This document shows positions 43,876 through 55,658 of a stretch of DNA of 64,000 nt, piece after piece. The notes below the pieces were generated by a model. That model saw only the letters and a list, made by a program, of their open reading frames with translations. It searched no databases and had not been told where the DNA came from. The stretch comes from Thioalkalivibrio sp. ALJ21 (lineage in GTDB: Bacteria > Pseudomonadota > Gammaproteobacteria > Ectothiorhodospirales > Ectothiorhodospiraceae): positions 62,001 to 126,000 of the forward strand of contig NZ_KB905158.1 in assembly GCF_000378605.1 (NCBI RefSeq), read 5' to 3'. The stretch's first letter is position 1, and each line of letters starts with the position of its first letter. Both the position numbers and the translations under genes were made by a program.

Positions 43876-44678
43876 AGGGGGCCCCGTACTTCACGCTCGC
43901 ATGTCTGCCTGGCCGAACCCCCTGGGGCGCCATGGCCTACGCCTTCGATCGGCGTGCGCACGCAGTCGATCCCTGGTTCGGCTCGCTGTCGTTCGACCAC
44001 ATTCAGATCTGCCCTCAAAACTGCCTGGGGGAGCTGACCGTAGACCGGGCGCTGCAGATGGCAGCCGATTACCCGGATACGCGGTTCCGGTTGCATGCCA
44101 ACGTGCGCCTGAGTGGAAAGCACTCGCTCCGGAGAGACGCCAACCGAATCCATCTGGATCAGGCCTATATCGACGAAATGCAGCAGGTGACTCGGGCCCT
44201 CGGGGCTCCCGCCTATGTCCTCCACCCGGGCCGCAGAGCGAAAGGTGAGCCCGAGCGAGCGATCCAGCGGGTCTTTCGCAATACGCTGGATCTCGAGCAG
44301 CGCCTCGGCATCCCCGTCGGGATTGAGGGGCAGTACCCAGTCACCTCCCCGCAACAGCATTGGTTCCATGACTGGGAGGGCTACCGCGCGCTCCTTGAGG
44401 GGCCGTGCCACTTCGCCATCGATTTGTCGCACCTCAACATCGTGGCCTCCAAAACCGGGCGCTGGGATTGGGCGTTGCTGCGGGATCTTGTGCAGAGCCC
44501 GCGCTGCATCGAGGTTCATGTGTCGGACAACGATGGAACCCGAGATCAGCACTCTCCGATGGATACGGCAGCGCCGCCTGCATGGGGCTCGGTCTTGTCA
44601 TCGGTCCAGCCTGGTGCTGCCATTTTCTACGAAGGGGTCATGCGCACGCTGGAGCCGACAGGTGAGGTGATCGCATGA
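43872..44678 (+). CDS. Xylose isomerase-like TIM-barrel enzyme
   Basis: The 268-residue protein looks like an AP endonuclease 2/sugar isomerase barrel. Strand-end motifs include RFRLHANVRLSGKHSL (H in the second strand), APAYVLHPGRRAKGEPER, GIPVGIEGQYPV (metal-binding Glu), HFAIDLSHLNIVASKT (Asp and His) and CIEVHVSDNDGTRDQH (His, Asp). These residues are those that hold the divalent metal in the family. The substrate cannot be told; sugar-phosphate isomerase or endonuclease-IV-like activities are both possible. It is coupled to both neighbours by four-base overlaps. Enzymes of this kind are unusual cargo on a conjugative plasmid core. Confidence 0.78.
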   Translation: MKGAPYFTLACLPGRTPWGAMAYAFDRRAHAVDPWFGSLSFDHIQICPQNCLGELTVDRALQMAADYPDTRFRLHANVRLSGKHSLRRDANRIHLDQAYIDEMQQVTRALGAPAYVLHPGRRAKGEPERAIQRVFRNTLDLEQRLGIPVGIEGQYPVTSPQQHWFHDWEGYRALLEGPCHFAIDLSHLNIVASKTGRWDWALLRDLVQSPRCIEVHVSDNDGTRDQHSPMDTAAPPAWGSVLSSVQPGAAIFYEGVMRTLEPTGEVIA

Positions 44679-45460
44679 CCCGCACGGCCAAGCTCGTATC
44701 TCTGGTGTGGGTGGCGTTTGCGGCCGCGGGGCTAACGATCACCGCCTCCGGAGGCAGCAAAGAGCCTGGACTCTTGTCCGAAAGCGAGGATCTACGTTTC
44801 GCGGACGAGGACTGGTCCCCATACGTCCTCTGGTACAAGAACGAAGTCGCGAACACGTACCTCTCCAAGGAGGAAACCTTTACCGTGGACCCGCCCCCTC
44901 GGTCGCGATCGGTCAGGACTCGATCCGAGATCAATGACCTTGTGGCCCTGCACTCTGAGCGCACGGAAAAGACGCTGCGCGAGATCGCATATGAAGACCG
45001 GGTCGGGTCGCTTGAACGAGCGTTCTCAAGGCACGGGCTACTTGACCATGCGGTTTTCGCCCGGCCGGCTCTGGAGCTCGCCCGCCGAGTTTCGACTACT
45101 GATGGAATCTACTTCGTGTTCGAGGAGAAAAAGCGCCACGCCCGGCCACGCCCCCGGCACCTTAGCGACGATGTTCGGCCGGTCATCGACATGCCTGGGC
45201 ACCCGGCGTACCCCTCTGGCCACGCAGCTCAGGCGCACATCATTGGGCTCATCTTGTCCGAGATCGACCCAGATCATGCGGAGGCATACATGGGGCTGGC
45301 CCGAGATATCGGGATCCGCCGCGAGATTGCGGGCGTCCATTACCGTTCTGACACATTGGCGGGCATCGATATGGCCGAGCAGGTCTTCGAGCGCCTGATG
45401 GAGCATGACCAGTTTCAATCCGACCTGGCATCTGCGGAGAAGGCGTTCCATGATCGATGA
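44675..45460 (+). CDS. Exported PAP2-type acid phosphatase
   Basis: A 261-residue protein with a signal peptide (LVSLVWVAFAAAGLTITA). The three PAP2 motifs are present: KKRHARPRP (K-x6-R-P) near residue 152, YPSGHAAQAH near 180, and REIAGVHYRSDTLAG near 215, where R, H and D match S-R-x5-H-x3-D. This is a class A non-specific acid phosphatase or lipid/sugar-phosphate phosphatase acting in the periplasm. It is translated with the TIM-barrel enzyme (overlap of four bases) and overlaps the following gene by 11 bases. Confidence 0.85.
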   Translation: MTRTAKLVSLVWVAFAAAGLTITASGGSKEPGLLSESEDLRFADEDWSPYVLWYKNEVANTYLSKEETFTVDPPPRSRSVRTRSEINDLVALHSERTEKTLREIAYEDRVGSLERAFSRHGLLDHAVFARPALELARRVSTTDGIYFVFEEKKRHARPRPRHLSDDVRPVIDMPGHPAYPSGHAAQAHIIGLILSEIDPDHAEAYMGLARDIGIRREIAGVHYRSDTLAGIDMAEQVFERLMEHDQFQSDLASAEKAFHDR

Positions 45461-46457
45461 AAACCGCGAACCCCCAATGACCCTCGATCAATTTGCCGAG
45501 CGCCTCCTTGATGGTGACGCCATTGTTTTTACGTTTTCAGGAGGTGGCGACAGCGGCGGGGTCGATCGCGTCGCGATTACCCGGAAACTTAAATATGACG
45601 ATGTGATTTCCAGCGAAGGAGGGGATGCTCAAGCACTGGACATAGATGGACTGATGGCGGAGGGCACTGAGGTGCCCGAGTTCCCTCGGGACGCAGGGGG
45701 GCAAGGGCTTAGCGATCGAATCGGCCAAGAGATGGTTCATGTGGGCGTCGACTGGATCAACAACGAGGGCGGTTCCGGCGGGGGGCTTCTGGCTGTGCAT
45801 CCAGATACCCTTGAGGCAACGGTAGCGGCTTATGCGGACGAATACCCTCCGAACACATACACCTCTATCGAATACGATCCCGATAGCGAATCGTCGCCCC
45901 CCTGGGGAGACCTCGACCTCGACCACTTCCTGAATCGGCTCTCCATGAGCGGATCCGCGCTTTCTAAGTGGCTCGAAAAAAATATCCCCGACTATAGCCC
46001 CTTGGCCGAACTCGCTGTCACGTTCTCAGAGGCGCTGGTTGATCGCGAGATGGTTACCGAGGCCACGGTATCCTGCAACCGTGACACGATCCAGCTTGGA
46101 GACGAAAACCACTCTGAGGCTCTTGAAGACCTCCGTTCCGCTCTCATTCTTGACGCGGCTAGCGAAGCGATCGACTGGGAGAGCGTAGATCCCGAGAGCG
46201 ATTTCGTTTTGAACATCCGGCGCCCCCTGGGCTCCGCAGAGTTCGAAGCGAGCGGAAGGATCTCGATTGAATTTCAGTGCGAGCTTGTTTCTGATCAGGA
46301 ATCGGTTTGCTCTGATTCAATGGTGACCAGTTTTTCGCTCCCACCGGAGATCGAAAATGCCTGTCTCCGAATCAAGTCTCAGCGCCTTGCGGAACGCCTC
46401 TCCCAGGACGTCACCCCACCATCGGATCAAACGGCGCGTCCACGGCCGCGGATGTGA
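45450..46457 (+). CDS. DUF6878-like protein with basic C-terminal tail (Arg-tail family A)
   Basis: A 335-residue acidic protein. The start ATG 45450 has GGAGAAGG seven bases upstream. Residues 20-120 contain VFTFSGGGDSGGVDRVAI and, later, VGVDWINNEGGSGGGLL, which I recall as the signature of DUF6878-type proteins (GDSG and W-x-N-N-x-G-G). Towards the end FSLPPEIENACLRIKSQRLA leads into a flexible PPSDQTARPRPRM tail. The last residues R-P-R-P-R-M are shared with the next two paralogues and with the gene at 49852. The protein may be a secretion substrate or bind a common partner. No signal peptide. Function unknown. Confidence 0.78.
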   Translation: MIDENREPPMTLDQFAERLLDGDAIVFTFSGGGDSGGVDRVAITRKLKYDDVISSEGGDAQALDIDGLMAEGTEVPEFPRDAGGQGLSDRIGQEMVHVGVDWINNEGGSGGGLLAVHPDTLEATVAAYADEYPPNTYTSIEYDPDSESSPPWGDLDLDHFLNRLSMSGSALSKWLEKNIPDYSPLAELAVTFSEALVDREMVTEATVSCNRDTIQLGDENHSEALEDLRSALILDAASEAIDWESVDPESDFVLNIRRPLGSAEFEASGRISIEFQCELVSDQESVCSDSMVTSFSLPPEIENACLRIKSQRLAERLSQDVTPPSDQTARPRPRM

Positions 46458-46467
46458 GGAGGGCGAC

Positions 46468-47550
46468 ATGCTAAAGCCAACTCGGCCCTTGTTTACATGC
46501 TACGAGGAATCTTGGGATGCTCGCATTCCGGCAAAGGAAACCTACGCAGCCCTGACAGACGGCGCGCTAGTCTGCGCGGTAGGGGTGGTGGACCCGAACA
46601 CGGGTGGTCGACGCTTTCAAAAAGCCTGGATCGCGAACGAGTGTGAGGCGGGCGATTCAGACCACGATAGAACCTTGGCGTACATCTCCCATGCGCACGG
46701 AATCGATCCAGAAGGGTCATTTCTTGTGCACATGGACGATGCCGCCGGCTGGCATTGCGATGTTGCGGACGAATCTTTGGGCGGCCGATTTGAGCTGATG
46801 ATCTATAGTGACCCGGCTGCGCGGTCTTTCGCCCCCGGCGAACTCTCAGCGACGCGATCCAGGGCGCCTGAGGCGCACGATCTTCCGCAGCCAAACACCG
46901 GCTTGTATCTGGAGGTTTGCGAGCGCCCGAACGTTGCGTCGACGTACTCGATCGAGAAAACGTTGGACGAGCGCGAATGCCGCCTCCTGGCAACATTAAT
47001 TCAAGCGGCGCAGGTGAGGGCCGAGCAAATCGGCCCTGGTGGCGAGCTCGAGATTGCGGCCTCCGTTCCAGATCAGGAGGTCGGCCGGCTCTCGCTTGCA
47101 TCGTGGGAAACTGAATCCGGAATTTGCGGCCGGGTCACGCTGAACGGCCCCGAAACCTCCACCGGGGACGGGGGCCGCTTTGACCGCGCTTCCGCGGCGC
47201 TTCTCGCGGCAAGCGATCGCTATGCATTTTCACCCCAGAACCGAGATCCGGATAGCGTTTCGGCTACAGCGGATCAGTTTCGCTTCAAAGCGACCGTCAA
47301 TGATCGCCTCGAGGTTGTCGCGGCCCGCGCGTCGATACGCGTTCACAGCCTGGCGCCAAGCCGCGAGCCCAATCACCGAATCATTTCCATGAGCACGCTC
47401 GCTACCCGGAATCATGATATGGCGAAGGCTTCGGCCGCTATTGAGCCTTTCCAGCGATCGAGAATGCTGGAAAGCGAGGCGGACGGAGTGAAGCGTTACC
47501 TGATGACCCCGAGTGCGCCGTCTTCACAACGGCGACGCCCACGTATGTGA
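46468..47550 (+). CDS. Arg-tail family B protein
   Basis: A 360-residue protein; GAGGAGG lies six bases before ATG 46468, while a longer frame to 46357 overlaps the upstream gene. It lacks the GDSGG motif but shares the general plan: two beta-rich halves, a segment RIISMSTLATRNHDMAKASA at the position of FSLPP in family A, and the tail SAPSSQRRRPRM. The first half has ALVCAVGVVDPNTGGRRF and GRFELMIYSDPAARS. The relation to A, C and D rests mainly on position, plan and tail, so it could be a distinct protein that has acquired the same C-terminal signal. Confidence 0.7.
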   Translation: MLKPTRPLFTCYEESWDARIPAKETYAALTDGALVCAVGVVDPNTGGRRFQKAWIANECEAGDSDHDRTLAYISHAHGIDPEGSFLVHMDDAAGWHCDVADESLGGRFELMIYSDPAARSFAPGELSATRSRAPEAHDLPQPNTGLYLEVCERPNVASTYSIEKTLDERECRLLATLIQAAQVRAEQIGPGGELEIAASVPDQEVGRLSLASWETESGICGRVTLNGPETSTGDGGRFDRASAALLAASDRYAFSPQNRDPDSVSATADQFRFKATVNDRLEVVAARASIRVHSLAPSREPNHRIISMSTLATRNHDMAKASAAIEPFQRSRMLESEADGVKRYLMTPSAPSSQRRRPRM

Positions 47551-47574
47551 ACTCACGATAAGGATCCTGCGCGG

Positions 47575-48531
47575 ATGCCAGACATCAACCGACCATTCTC
47601 TTGGGAAATGTCCAGGCGCCTTCTCTCTGGCGAAGAGGCACGTGTCTTGTTTGTGGGGCAGGGCGATAGCGGCGGGGTTGCAGGTGTCGAGATGAGCCGT
47701 GGCGGTCCCATGACCGAGGACGACCGCGAAGTGCTGGTGTGGCTGGCACACGAGGCCCTGCACGAGAACAGCGGCTTTGGCGGATACGAGAACGGCGAGG
47801 GGGCCGAGGTGACCGCGCGCATCTCCCTTCCGGACCCCGAGGGGCTTGGCCCGAATGCTCAATTCGAGGTTGCCTTGGAATGCCGGAACGCATGCCTGGA
47901 TGAAGCCAGCGACTTGGAGACTCGCGAAGTGTTCGTTTCCTTTGATCAGGCAGAGGATCGGGCCACGATTTCGAGTGAAGGCCAAGGCGCCCTGGACGAC
48001 CTCGTGGACGTTATGGTTTCCCATCTCCCGGAGGACCTGAAGCAGGAGGAAGGCTACACTCCTGCCGGGGTGATGCTACAAATCGAAGAGGGCCCGCTCG
48101 GCGACTGGCGAGACGCACATGGCCGTGTCTTCCTCGCCCCATCCGGCCAACAACCCGGGACCATGCATCGCAGATCGCTTGTCCGCTTCTCGATCCCACC
48201 CGATGCCTACAAAGAGCCCGTCGACAGGCTCTTTGACGCCTTCCTTGGCGCCTCAAATCCAAGAGTCAGGGATCGCTATCCAGACGCTTCCGAGCGCCCG
48301 CTTCGGCCTGGCTATCTTAATCTTCGCGCCAAGACTCTGCGTGATCCCGAAATGCTGGTATTGGTCGAACGTCGCCCCACTATCGAGGGGGCTTTGAAGG
48401 AGGAATCGGTACGCGTTCCGATTCCGGAAGCGGTGCGCTTCGGCTTCCAGGCTGCCATCAGTCACGATGCTGCCACGCGGGAAGTCAGCTGTCCGAGTGC
48501 GCCTCTTGATCGCCCGAGACCCCGACTTTGA
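47575..48531 (+). CDS. DUF6878-like protein, Arg-tail family C
   Basis: The 318-residue protein carries ARVLFVGQGDSGGVAGVEMS near residue 22-41 and, about 35 residues later, NSGFGGYENGEGAEVTARIS, the counterpart of the W-x-N-N-x-G-G region of A. A FSIPPDAYKEPVDRLFDAFL segment follows, as FSLPP in A. It ends SAPLDRPRPRL. It lies 24 bases after gene B and is followed by a promoter that starts within its stop codon. Cytoplasmic, function unknown. Confidence 0.75.
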   Translation: MPDINRPFSWEMSRRLLSGEEARVLFVGQGDSGGVAGVEMSRGGPMTEDDREVLVWLAHEALHENSGFGGYENGEGAEVTARISLPDPEGLGPNAQFEVALECRNACLDEASDLETREVFVSFDQAEDRATISSEGQGALDDLVDVMVSHLPEDLKQEEGYTPAGVMLQIEEGPLGDWRDAHGRVFLAPSGQQPGTMHRRSLVRFSIPPDAYKEPVDRLFDAFLGASNPRVRDRYPDASERPLRPGYLNLRAKTLRDPEMLVLVERRPTIEGALKEESVRVPIPEAVRFGFQAAISHDAATREVSCPSAPLDRPRPRL

Positions 48532-48556
48532 CTGACAAAACCGTATTACATAGGAT
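48528..48556 (+). promoter_or_regulatory. Promoter of nrdB
   Basis: TTGACT (48528-48533) and TAGGAT (48551-48556) are 17 bases apart; the -35 overlaps the stop codon of the preceding gene. The leader to ATG 48586, with AAGGAG upstream, is short. nrdB can therefore be expressed independently of the operon. I see no clear NrdR box pair. Confidence 0.5.
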
Positions 48557-48585
48557 TATTCCCTCACCAACAAGGAGCCTGAACA

Positions 48586-49830
48586 ATGCCGAACTCGACA
48601 CCCGCAACTCTCGGTGACTGGAATAACCCTCTGGGTGAAGCCACACCTCTGGCGGACGACGGGCCCGGCACCGATCAGGCCGATCACCCGGGAATCGCAG
48701 ACAACGAGTCGTTGATGAAAACCGCCGGGGATGCCCCTTCGGTCAACCCGAATCCGGAAACCGGAAGTGAGGAGGTTCTGGCGGGTACCGGCCTCGAAGA
48801 TCTCGAAATGGGGGCCAATCGCATCCGCGTGGATGACAAGAAGATCATCAACTGCCACGCGGACCTCAACCAGCTCGTGCCCTTCAAGTACAAGTGGGCC
48901 TGGCAGAAGTACCTGGACGGCTGCGCCAACCACTGGATGCCGCAGGAAATCAACATGACTGCGGACATTGCCCTGTGGAAGGACCCGAATGGTCTGACCG
49001 AGGACGAGCGCACTATCGTCAAGCGCAACCTGGGCTTCTTCTCCACCGCCGACTCGCTGGTGGCGAACAACCTGGTGCTGGCCGTGTACCGCCATATCAC
49101 CAACCCCGAGTGCCGCCAGTACCTGCTGCGCCAGGCCTTCGAGGAGGCGCTGCACACCCACGCCTACCAGTATTGTGTCGAGTCCCTTGGCCTGGACGAG
49201 GGCGAGATCTTCAACATGTACCGCGAGGTGCCCTCCGTGGCCACCAAGGCGGAGTGGGCCCTGCCGTTCACCAAGCACCTGGCGGACCCGAACTTCCGCA
49301 CCGGCACGCCGGAGGCGGACCAGAAGCTGCTGCGCGAACTGATCGCCTTCTACGTCGTGTTCGAGGGCATCTTCTTCTACGTTGGCTTCGTGCAGATTCT
49401 CTCCATGGGCCGGCGCAACAAGATGACCGGCGTGGCCGAGCAGTTCCAGTACATCCTGCGCGACGAGTCCATGCACATGAACTTCGGCATCGACGTGATC
49501 AACCAGATCAAGCTCGAGAACCAGCACCTATGGACCGAGGACTTCAAGAGCGAGATGCGCAGCATGATCGCGGACGCCGTGGAGCTGGAGGCCCAGTACG
49601 CGCGAGACACTATGCCCCGGGGTGTCCTGGGCATGAATGCCAAGATGTTCGAGGAATACCTGCACTTCATCGCTAATCGCCGCTGCGTCCAGATCGGCCT
49701 CGATGAGCTGTACCCCGGCGCGGAAAACCCGTTCCCATGGATGAGCGAGGTGCTCGACCTGAAGAAGGAGAAGAATTTCTTTGAGACCCGGGTTACCGAG
49801 TACCAGACCGGCGGTGCATTGTCCTGGTGA
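48586..49830 (+). CDS. nrdB: Class Ia ribonucleotide reductase small subunit NrdB
   Basis: The 414-residue protein has the conserved core from about residue 85 ([58 protein letters not shown]). Metal ligands and radical site are in [13 protein letters not shown]187, H190 and the radical tyrosine Y194. Further ligands are E260 (VFEGIFFY) and E294/H297 (DESMHMNFG). The C-terminus ([15 protein letters not shown]) is the tail that docks on NrdA. With NrdA it reduces ribonucleotides to dNTP precursors. No nrdA is in the window, so it must use a subunit from elsewhere. Codon use in the core is markedly richer in G/C at third positions than in its neighbours, while the first 80 codons are not, suggesting recent chromosomal origin. 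Confidence 0.95.
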   Translation: MPNSTPATLGDWNNPLGEATPLADDGPGTDQADHPGIADNESLMKTAGDAPSVNPNPETGSEEVLAGTGLEDLEMGANRIRVDDKKIINCHADLNQLVPFKYKWAWQKYLDGCANHWMPQEINMTADIALWKDPNGLTEDERTIVKRNLGFFSTADSLVANNLVLAVYRHITNPECRQYLLRQAFEEALHTHAYQYCVESLGLDEGEIFNMYREVPSVATKAEWALPFTKHLADPNFRTGTPEADQKLLRELIAFYVVFEGIFFYVGFVQILSMGRRNKMTGVAEQFQYILRDESMHMNFGIDVINQIKLENQHLWTEDFKSEMRSMIADAVELEAQYARDTMPRGVLGMNAKMFEEYLHFIANRRCVQIGLDELYPGAENPFPWMSEVLDLKKEKNFFETRVTEYQTGGALSW

Positions 49831-49851
49831 GGGGGCTCCCGGAGAAGCCCC

Positions 49852-50892
49852 ATGACTGATGCGAGCGATAGAGGGCCGAGCCGCGAGGCGGTCTTTGAGG
49901 CGCTGATTGAGATCTTGGTCCCAGGCGGGCGTTTCTCATTCGATTTCCACGGAAGCGGGGACTCAGGGGATGTCACTGAGCTATCGGTGACACTCCCCAA
50001 GACCTTTCCGGAAGGATCCCAAATCGGTCTTGCCGCCGAAGTCTTGCTGGATCTCAACCATGAACCCTCCGTGAGTCCCGGTCGAGTCTGTGAGCTCAAT
50101 GAATCCGCCTCGGGGGTGCTTTCGGGATTCGCAAACGAGCTGATCAGTCGTCAGTTTCCCGGCAGCGAAATGGACGCGGGAAGCCAGGGCTCCTGCCAGG
50201 TTCTGCTTGAGACTTGCGCTGAGATGGGAGTGGACCCTGAAACCATGGCGACGGCCGCCCCCCCAATCGCTGGAAAATCTCTCTTTGTCGATTCCGAGAT
50301 TGTTTATAACCGGTCTGAGCCCCCTCCGGACTTGAACATCGAGTTTGAGGTCAAACCAAGCAACGACCAGTTGCTTTCATTGTTCCGGTCTGCCAGAAGG
50401 GCGTGCGGTTCGGATCGGCTCGACCTCGGGGAGGAGATCCTGGGGGTCATTACTGGGGATGCCCGAGGGGACACATTCCCGGAGGCTCGCTTTGCAGTGG
50501 CTTTGCATGAAGAAATTCGGGGCTATGACGCACGCGTGTCCCCCCATCTTGGCAGCAACTCCATCGGGGCTGAGCTAAAGGAGGCGGAAGAATTAGGTGC
50601 CAGTCCCGGTGATGCCATCGACCTATGGGTGGAAGAGAACAGAGGGGCCGAAAGCCTTCGCGTTGGGCTGTCCATAATTGGCAGCCATCGACCCATGGCC
50701 TGGACCACGACAGAATCCGAGCCAGAAAAGCGCACGACCTCGATTGAGGAGAACCTCTTTAAGCCGGCCGGCCTCGAAATCCTGTCGAAAATGGCGGCCA
50801 AGGTCCAGGCTCGCATCCGTGCTGTGGAAATGAGCAAGGCGGCCACTCCAAGCCCTCCATCACCGGGGCGCCCGCAGCGTCCGCGCATGTAA
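49852..50892 (+). CDS. Arg-tail family D protein (GDSG motif)
   Basis: The 346-residue protein begins with SREAVFEALIEILVPGGRFS and FDFHGSGDSGDVTELSVTL, matching the GDSG region of A and C. The middle has no clear motif; the last third contains TTSIEENLFKPAGLEILSKM and a helix before the tail PSPPSPGRPQRPRM. GGAGAAG lies four bases before ATG. It is separated from A-C only by nrdB, which looks inserted into the series. A bidirectional terminator follows. Confidence 0.75.
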   Translation: MTDASDRGPSREAVFEALIEILVPGGRFSFDFHGSGDSGDVTELSVTLPKTFPEGSQIGLAAEVLLDLNHEPSVSPGRVCELNESASGVLSGFANELISRQFPGSEMDAGSQGSCQVLLETCAEMGVDPETMATAAPPIAGKSLFVDSEIVYNRSEPPPDLNIEFEVKPSNDQLLSLFRSARRACGSDRLDLGEEILGVITGDARGDTFPEARFAVALHEEIRGYDARVSPHLGSNSIGAELKEAEELGASPGDAIDLWVEENRGAESLRVGLSIIGSHRPMAWTTTESEPEKRTTSIEENLFKPAGLEILSKMAAKVQARIRAVEMSKAATPSPPSPGRPQRPRM

Positions 50893-51028
50893 TCGAGAAA
50901 TGAGACTCCGATGAGCCACCTTCTCTACAGCATCAGGGTATTTCTGATGGGCCCGGATCCGATGGAGCCAAAGCGTTCGGTGTACCCATCGAAACGATAG
51001 GCCTGGCCTCGCCAAACCGCAAAACCAA

Positions 51029-51053
51029 AAAGGGGCGCTAATTGCGCCCCTTT
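51029..51053. terminator. Bidirectional terminator between family D gene and gyrA
   Basis: AAAGGGGCGC (51029-51038) pairs with GCGCCCCTTT (51044-51053) around TAATT, with A runs on one side and T runs on the other. It serves the plus gene ending at 50892 and the minus gene ending at 51088. Confidence 0.9.
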
Positions 51054-51087
51054 CCTTTGGTGCCACCAGATGCCGGCAGCTGATTTG

Positions 51088-53577
51088 CTATTCGGGCGCA
51101 GCGTCTAGAGCGACGTCCTCATCCGCCTGCTCCGGCACAGAGACAACATTTCGAACCCGTCCGTTCTTGATGATGCTGGACCCTGCCGTGGCCCGGCCGC
51201 TGCGCGGGAGATCGCCACCGGAAATTCGATTGGCGCCGCCTGCGTCGTTGAAGATCACGACATCCATGCCTTCGAACAAGACCGTGGCGGCAGCAATGTC
51301 ACCCGACCGCTTGTTCGGTGCATGAGCGGTGACCCCTTTGCCGGCTCGCGCCTGCATCCGGAAATCTCCGATGGGCGTGGCCTTGCCGATCCCCTTGTCG
51401 GTCAGCACGAGAAGGGCGGCCTTGTCGATCTCGTCATTGCGTACCAGATCCGCCGAGATGACGCTGTCTGGGTCACCCATCTTGATCCCGCGCACACCCT
51501 TCGAAGTCCGGCCAATGGCCCGCGCCTCGCTGAGCGGGAAACGGATCGCATGGCAGTTGTCGGAGGCCATCACCACCGATTCGTTTTCGGCATCGAACGA
51601 GAGGCGGGCGCATACGATGGCGTCGTCCTCCTCCAGCGTGATACCGCACGTCCCTCCTTTGCGTGTCGCGCTGGAGAAAAGGGATAGGGTCGTGCGCTTC
51701 ACCAGGCCTTTGCGAGTGAAGATCACGAAGCTCTTGCTCTCGTCACTCAGCTCCGGTGTCGTCACCATCGCTACCACACTGCCCTCGAGGCCCTCGAAGA
51801 CGTTCCTGTAGTGGCGTCCGCGGTTACCAATCCCGGTATCAGGGATGTCGTAGGCTTTGACTGCATGGACCTGCCCCTGGTCGGTGAGCGCGACCAGGTA
51901 GTCGTGGCTATTCCCGGTATGGAACGTCGTGACGACATCATCATCCGCAATCTCGATGATCGACCGCCCCTTGGTGCCTCGGTTCTGCCGCTTGAGCGCG
52001 TCGGCTGAGACACGCTTCAAGTACCCCTGCTGGGTCGCCACAAGGACCACCTGCTCTTCCGGGATCAGGTCGGCCGCAGAAACCCGAGACAGTGATGTGT
52101 CGATGGTCGTGCGGCGCTCGTCACCATGCGTGTCCACGATAGCCTGTAGCTCGTCTTTCAGGAGCCCCCGCTGGCGCTCATCGCTGGCCAAGATCGAGCG
52201 CAGTTCTTCAACCTTTGCTGCCAGGCCTTCGTGCTCCTCCCGAATGTCCTTGATCTGCATGCCCGTGAGCCGCTGGAGTTTGAGATCCAGAATGGCTTGA
52301 GCCTGTGTTTCATCAATCGCAAGCAGATTCACAAGCCCCAAGCGCGCCTCTTCCGCATCCATGCTGGCGCGGATGGTCGCAATGGTCTCGTCCAGGCGAT
52401 CCAGCGCCGCGAGGAATCCCTCGAGGATGTGCAGCCGATCAAGAGCCTTGTTCAGATCGAACCGAGTCCGACGCTGAATGACCTCGATGCGGTGTTTATA
52501 GAACTGATCGAAGACATCGCGAATGCCCATCTGGACCGGCGTCTGACCGATCAGAGCCCGCACGTTGTACGATTTCGTGTCCTCGAGACGGGTCTTTGCG
52601 ACGAGCTGGATTGCGATCAGCTCGGGCTCGTATCCCGCCTTGATGTCGAGCACGATCCGAATGCCTTTCTTGTTTGACTCTTCTCGCAGATCCGCCACAC
52701 CTTCGATCTTTTTCTCCCGGATCAGGTCGGCGATCTGTTCGACTAGAGAGGCTTTGTTGACTCCGTACGGGATCTCCGTGATCACCAGTCGTTTCGCGCC
52801 GCGCTTGCGGTCTTCGATCTCCCACCTGGCGCGCAGTTTTACGCTTCCAGATCCTGTCTCAAGCGCCTGAATGTACCCATCGAGGTCATGAACAATGCCG
52901 CCGGTAGGGAAGTCCGGGCCCGGCATGATTTGCGCAATCTCGCGCGTGGAGATCTCAGGGTTGTCCATCCACGCCAGGAACGCATCCGATGTTTCGCGGA
53001 GGTTATGCGGCTGGACCCTTGTAGCCATGCCGACTGCGATCCCATCGGACCCATTGACCCACAGATTTGGGTAGGCGAGGGGCAAGACCGAAGGTTCGCT
53101 CTCGGTGCCATCAAAGTTGTCGCGGAAATCGACGGTGTCTTTGCCGATGTCGTTGAACATCTTCCCGCCCATTTTCGACAATCGCATTTCGGTGTATCGC
53201 ATGGCGGCCGGGTTGTCGCCGTCCATCGAACCGAAATTGCCCTGGCCATCGATCAGCGGGTGCCGCATCGACCACGTCTGCGCCAGTCGAACGGCTGCCT
53301 CATAGGCAGCCGAATCCCCATGGGGGTGGTACTTACCGATCACCTCACCAACTACGCGAGCGGATTTCTTGTGCGGGCTCCCCGGCTGGATACCGAGGCT
53401 ATGCATGGCGTACAGGATGCGCCGATGAACCGGCTTCAACCCATCACGAGCGTCCGGAAGCGCTCGATCGGTAATGACGGACAGGGAGTAATCGAGAAAA
53501 GAGGTCTGCATGACCTCCCGAATATCCAGGTCGAGCGGGACCAGGTCTTCTCCGTCGACCTCAGTGATGTCAGACAT
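51088..53577 (-). CDS. gyrA: DNA gyrase/topoisomerase IV subunit A (GyrA-type)
   Basis: The 829-residue protein has the breakage-reunion domain: [39 protein letters not shown] (the region where quinolone resistance arises) and the catalytic tyrosine in [10 protein letters not shown] near residue 127. The primary dimer coiled coil spans roughly 350-480. The C-terminal domain has a degenerate GyrA box, [11 protein letters not shown], where QRRGGKG is usual, and repeated beta-pinwheel blades ([12 protein letters not shown] near the end). Length lies between GyrA (875) and ParC (752). GDSAAYE has Ser as in sensitive enzymes and Glu where GyrA usually has Asp, a ParC-like feature. It starts 64 bases after gyrB. 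It would manage supercoiling or decatenation of the plasmid. Confidence 0.93.
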   Translation of the reverse strand: MSDITEVDGEDLVPLDLDIREVMQTSFLDYSLSVITDRALPDARDGLKPVHRRILYAMHSLGIQPGSPHKKSARVVGEVIGKYHPHGDSAAYEAAVRLAQTWSMRHPLIDGQGNFGSMDGDNPAAMRYTEMRLSKMGGKMFNDIGKDTVDFRDNFDGTESEPSVLPLAYPNLWVNGSDGIAVGMATRVQPHNLRETSDAFLAWMDNPEISTREIAQIMPGPDFPTGGIVHDLDGYIQALETGSGSVKLRARWEIEDRKRGAKRLVITEIPYGVNKASLVEQIADLIREKKIEGVADLREESNKKGIRIVLDIKAGYEPELIAIQLVAKTRLEDTKSYNVRALIGQTPVQMGIRDVFDQFYKHRIEVIQRRTRFDLNKALDRLHILEGFLAALDRLDETIATIRASMDAEEARLGLVNLLAIDETQAQAILDLKLQRLTGMQIKDIREEHEGLAAKVEELRSILASDERQRGLLKDELQAIVDTHGDERRTTIDTSLSRVSAADLIPEEQVVLVATQQGYLKRVSADALKRQNRGTKGRSIIEIADDDVVTTFHTGNSHDYLVALTDQGQVHAVKAYDIPDTGIGNRGRHYRNVFEGLEGSVVAMVTTPELSDESKSFVIFTRKGLVKRTTLSLFSSATRKGGTCGITLEEDDAIVCARLSFDAENESVVMASDNCHAIRFPLSEARAIGRTSKGVRGIKMGDPDSVISADLVRNDEIDKAALLVLTDKGIGKATPIGDFRMQARAGKGVTAHAPNKRSGDIAAATVLFEGMDVVIFNDAGGANRISGGDLPRSGRATAGSSIIKNGRVRNVVSVPEQADEDVALDAAPE

Positions 53578-53641
53578 GATGTTTCCTCAGGTTCTTTTGG
53601 TGGGCATGCGCCGGCCTATGGCTGCGCACCCGGATGATTTG

Positions 53642-55645
<2,004 letters not shown>

Positions 55646-55658
55646 CTAGCTTCATGCC

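Noticed and set aside
48586-49830. nrdB as a tyrosine-less class Ic enzyme because of the Phe-rich LGFFSTADS segment
   Set aside because: The radical tyrosine is seven residues after the metal Glu in EALHTHAY (Y194), so the enzyme is of the class Ia type.
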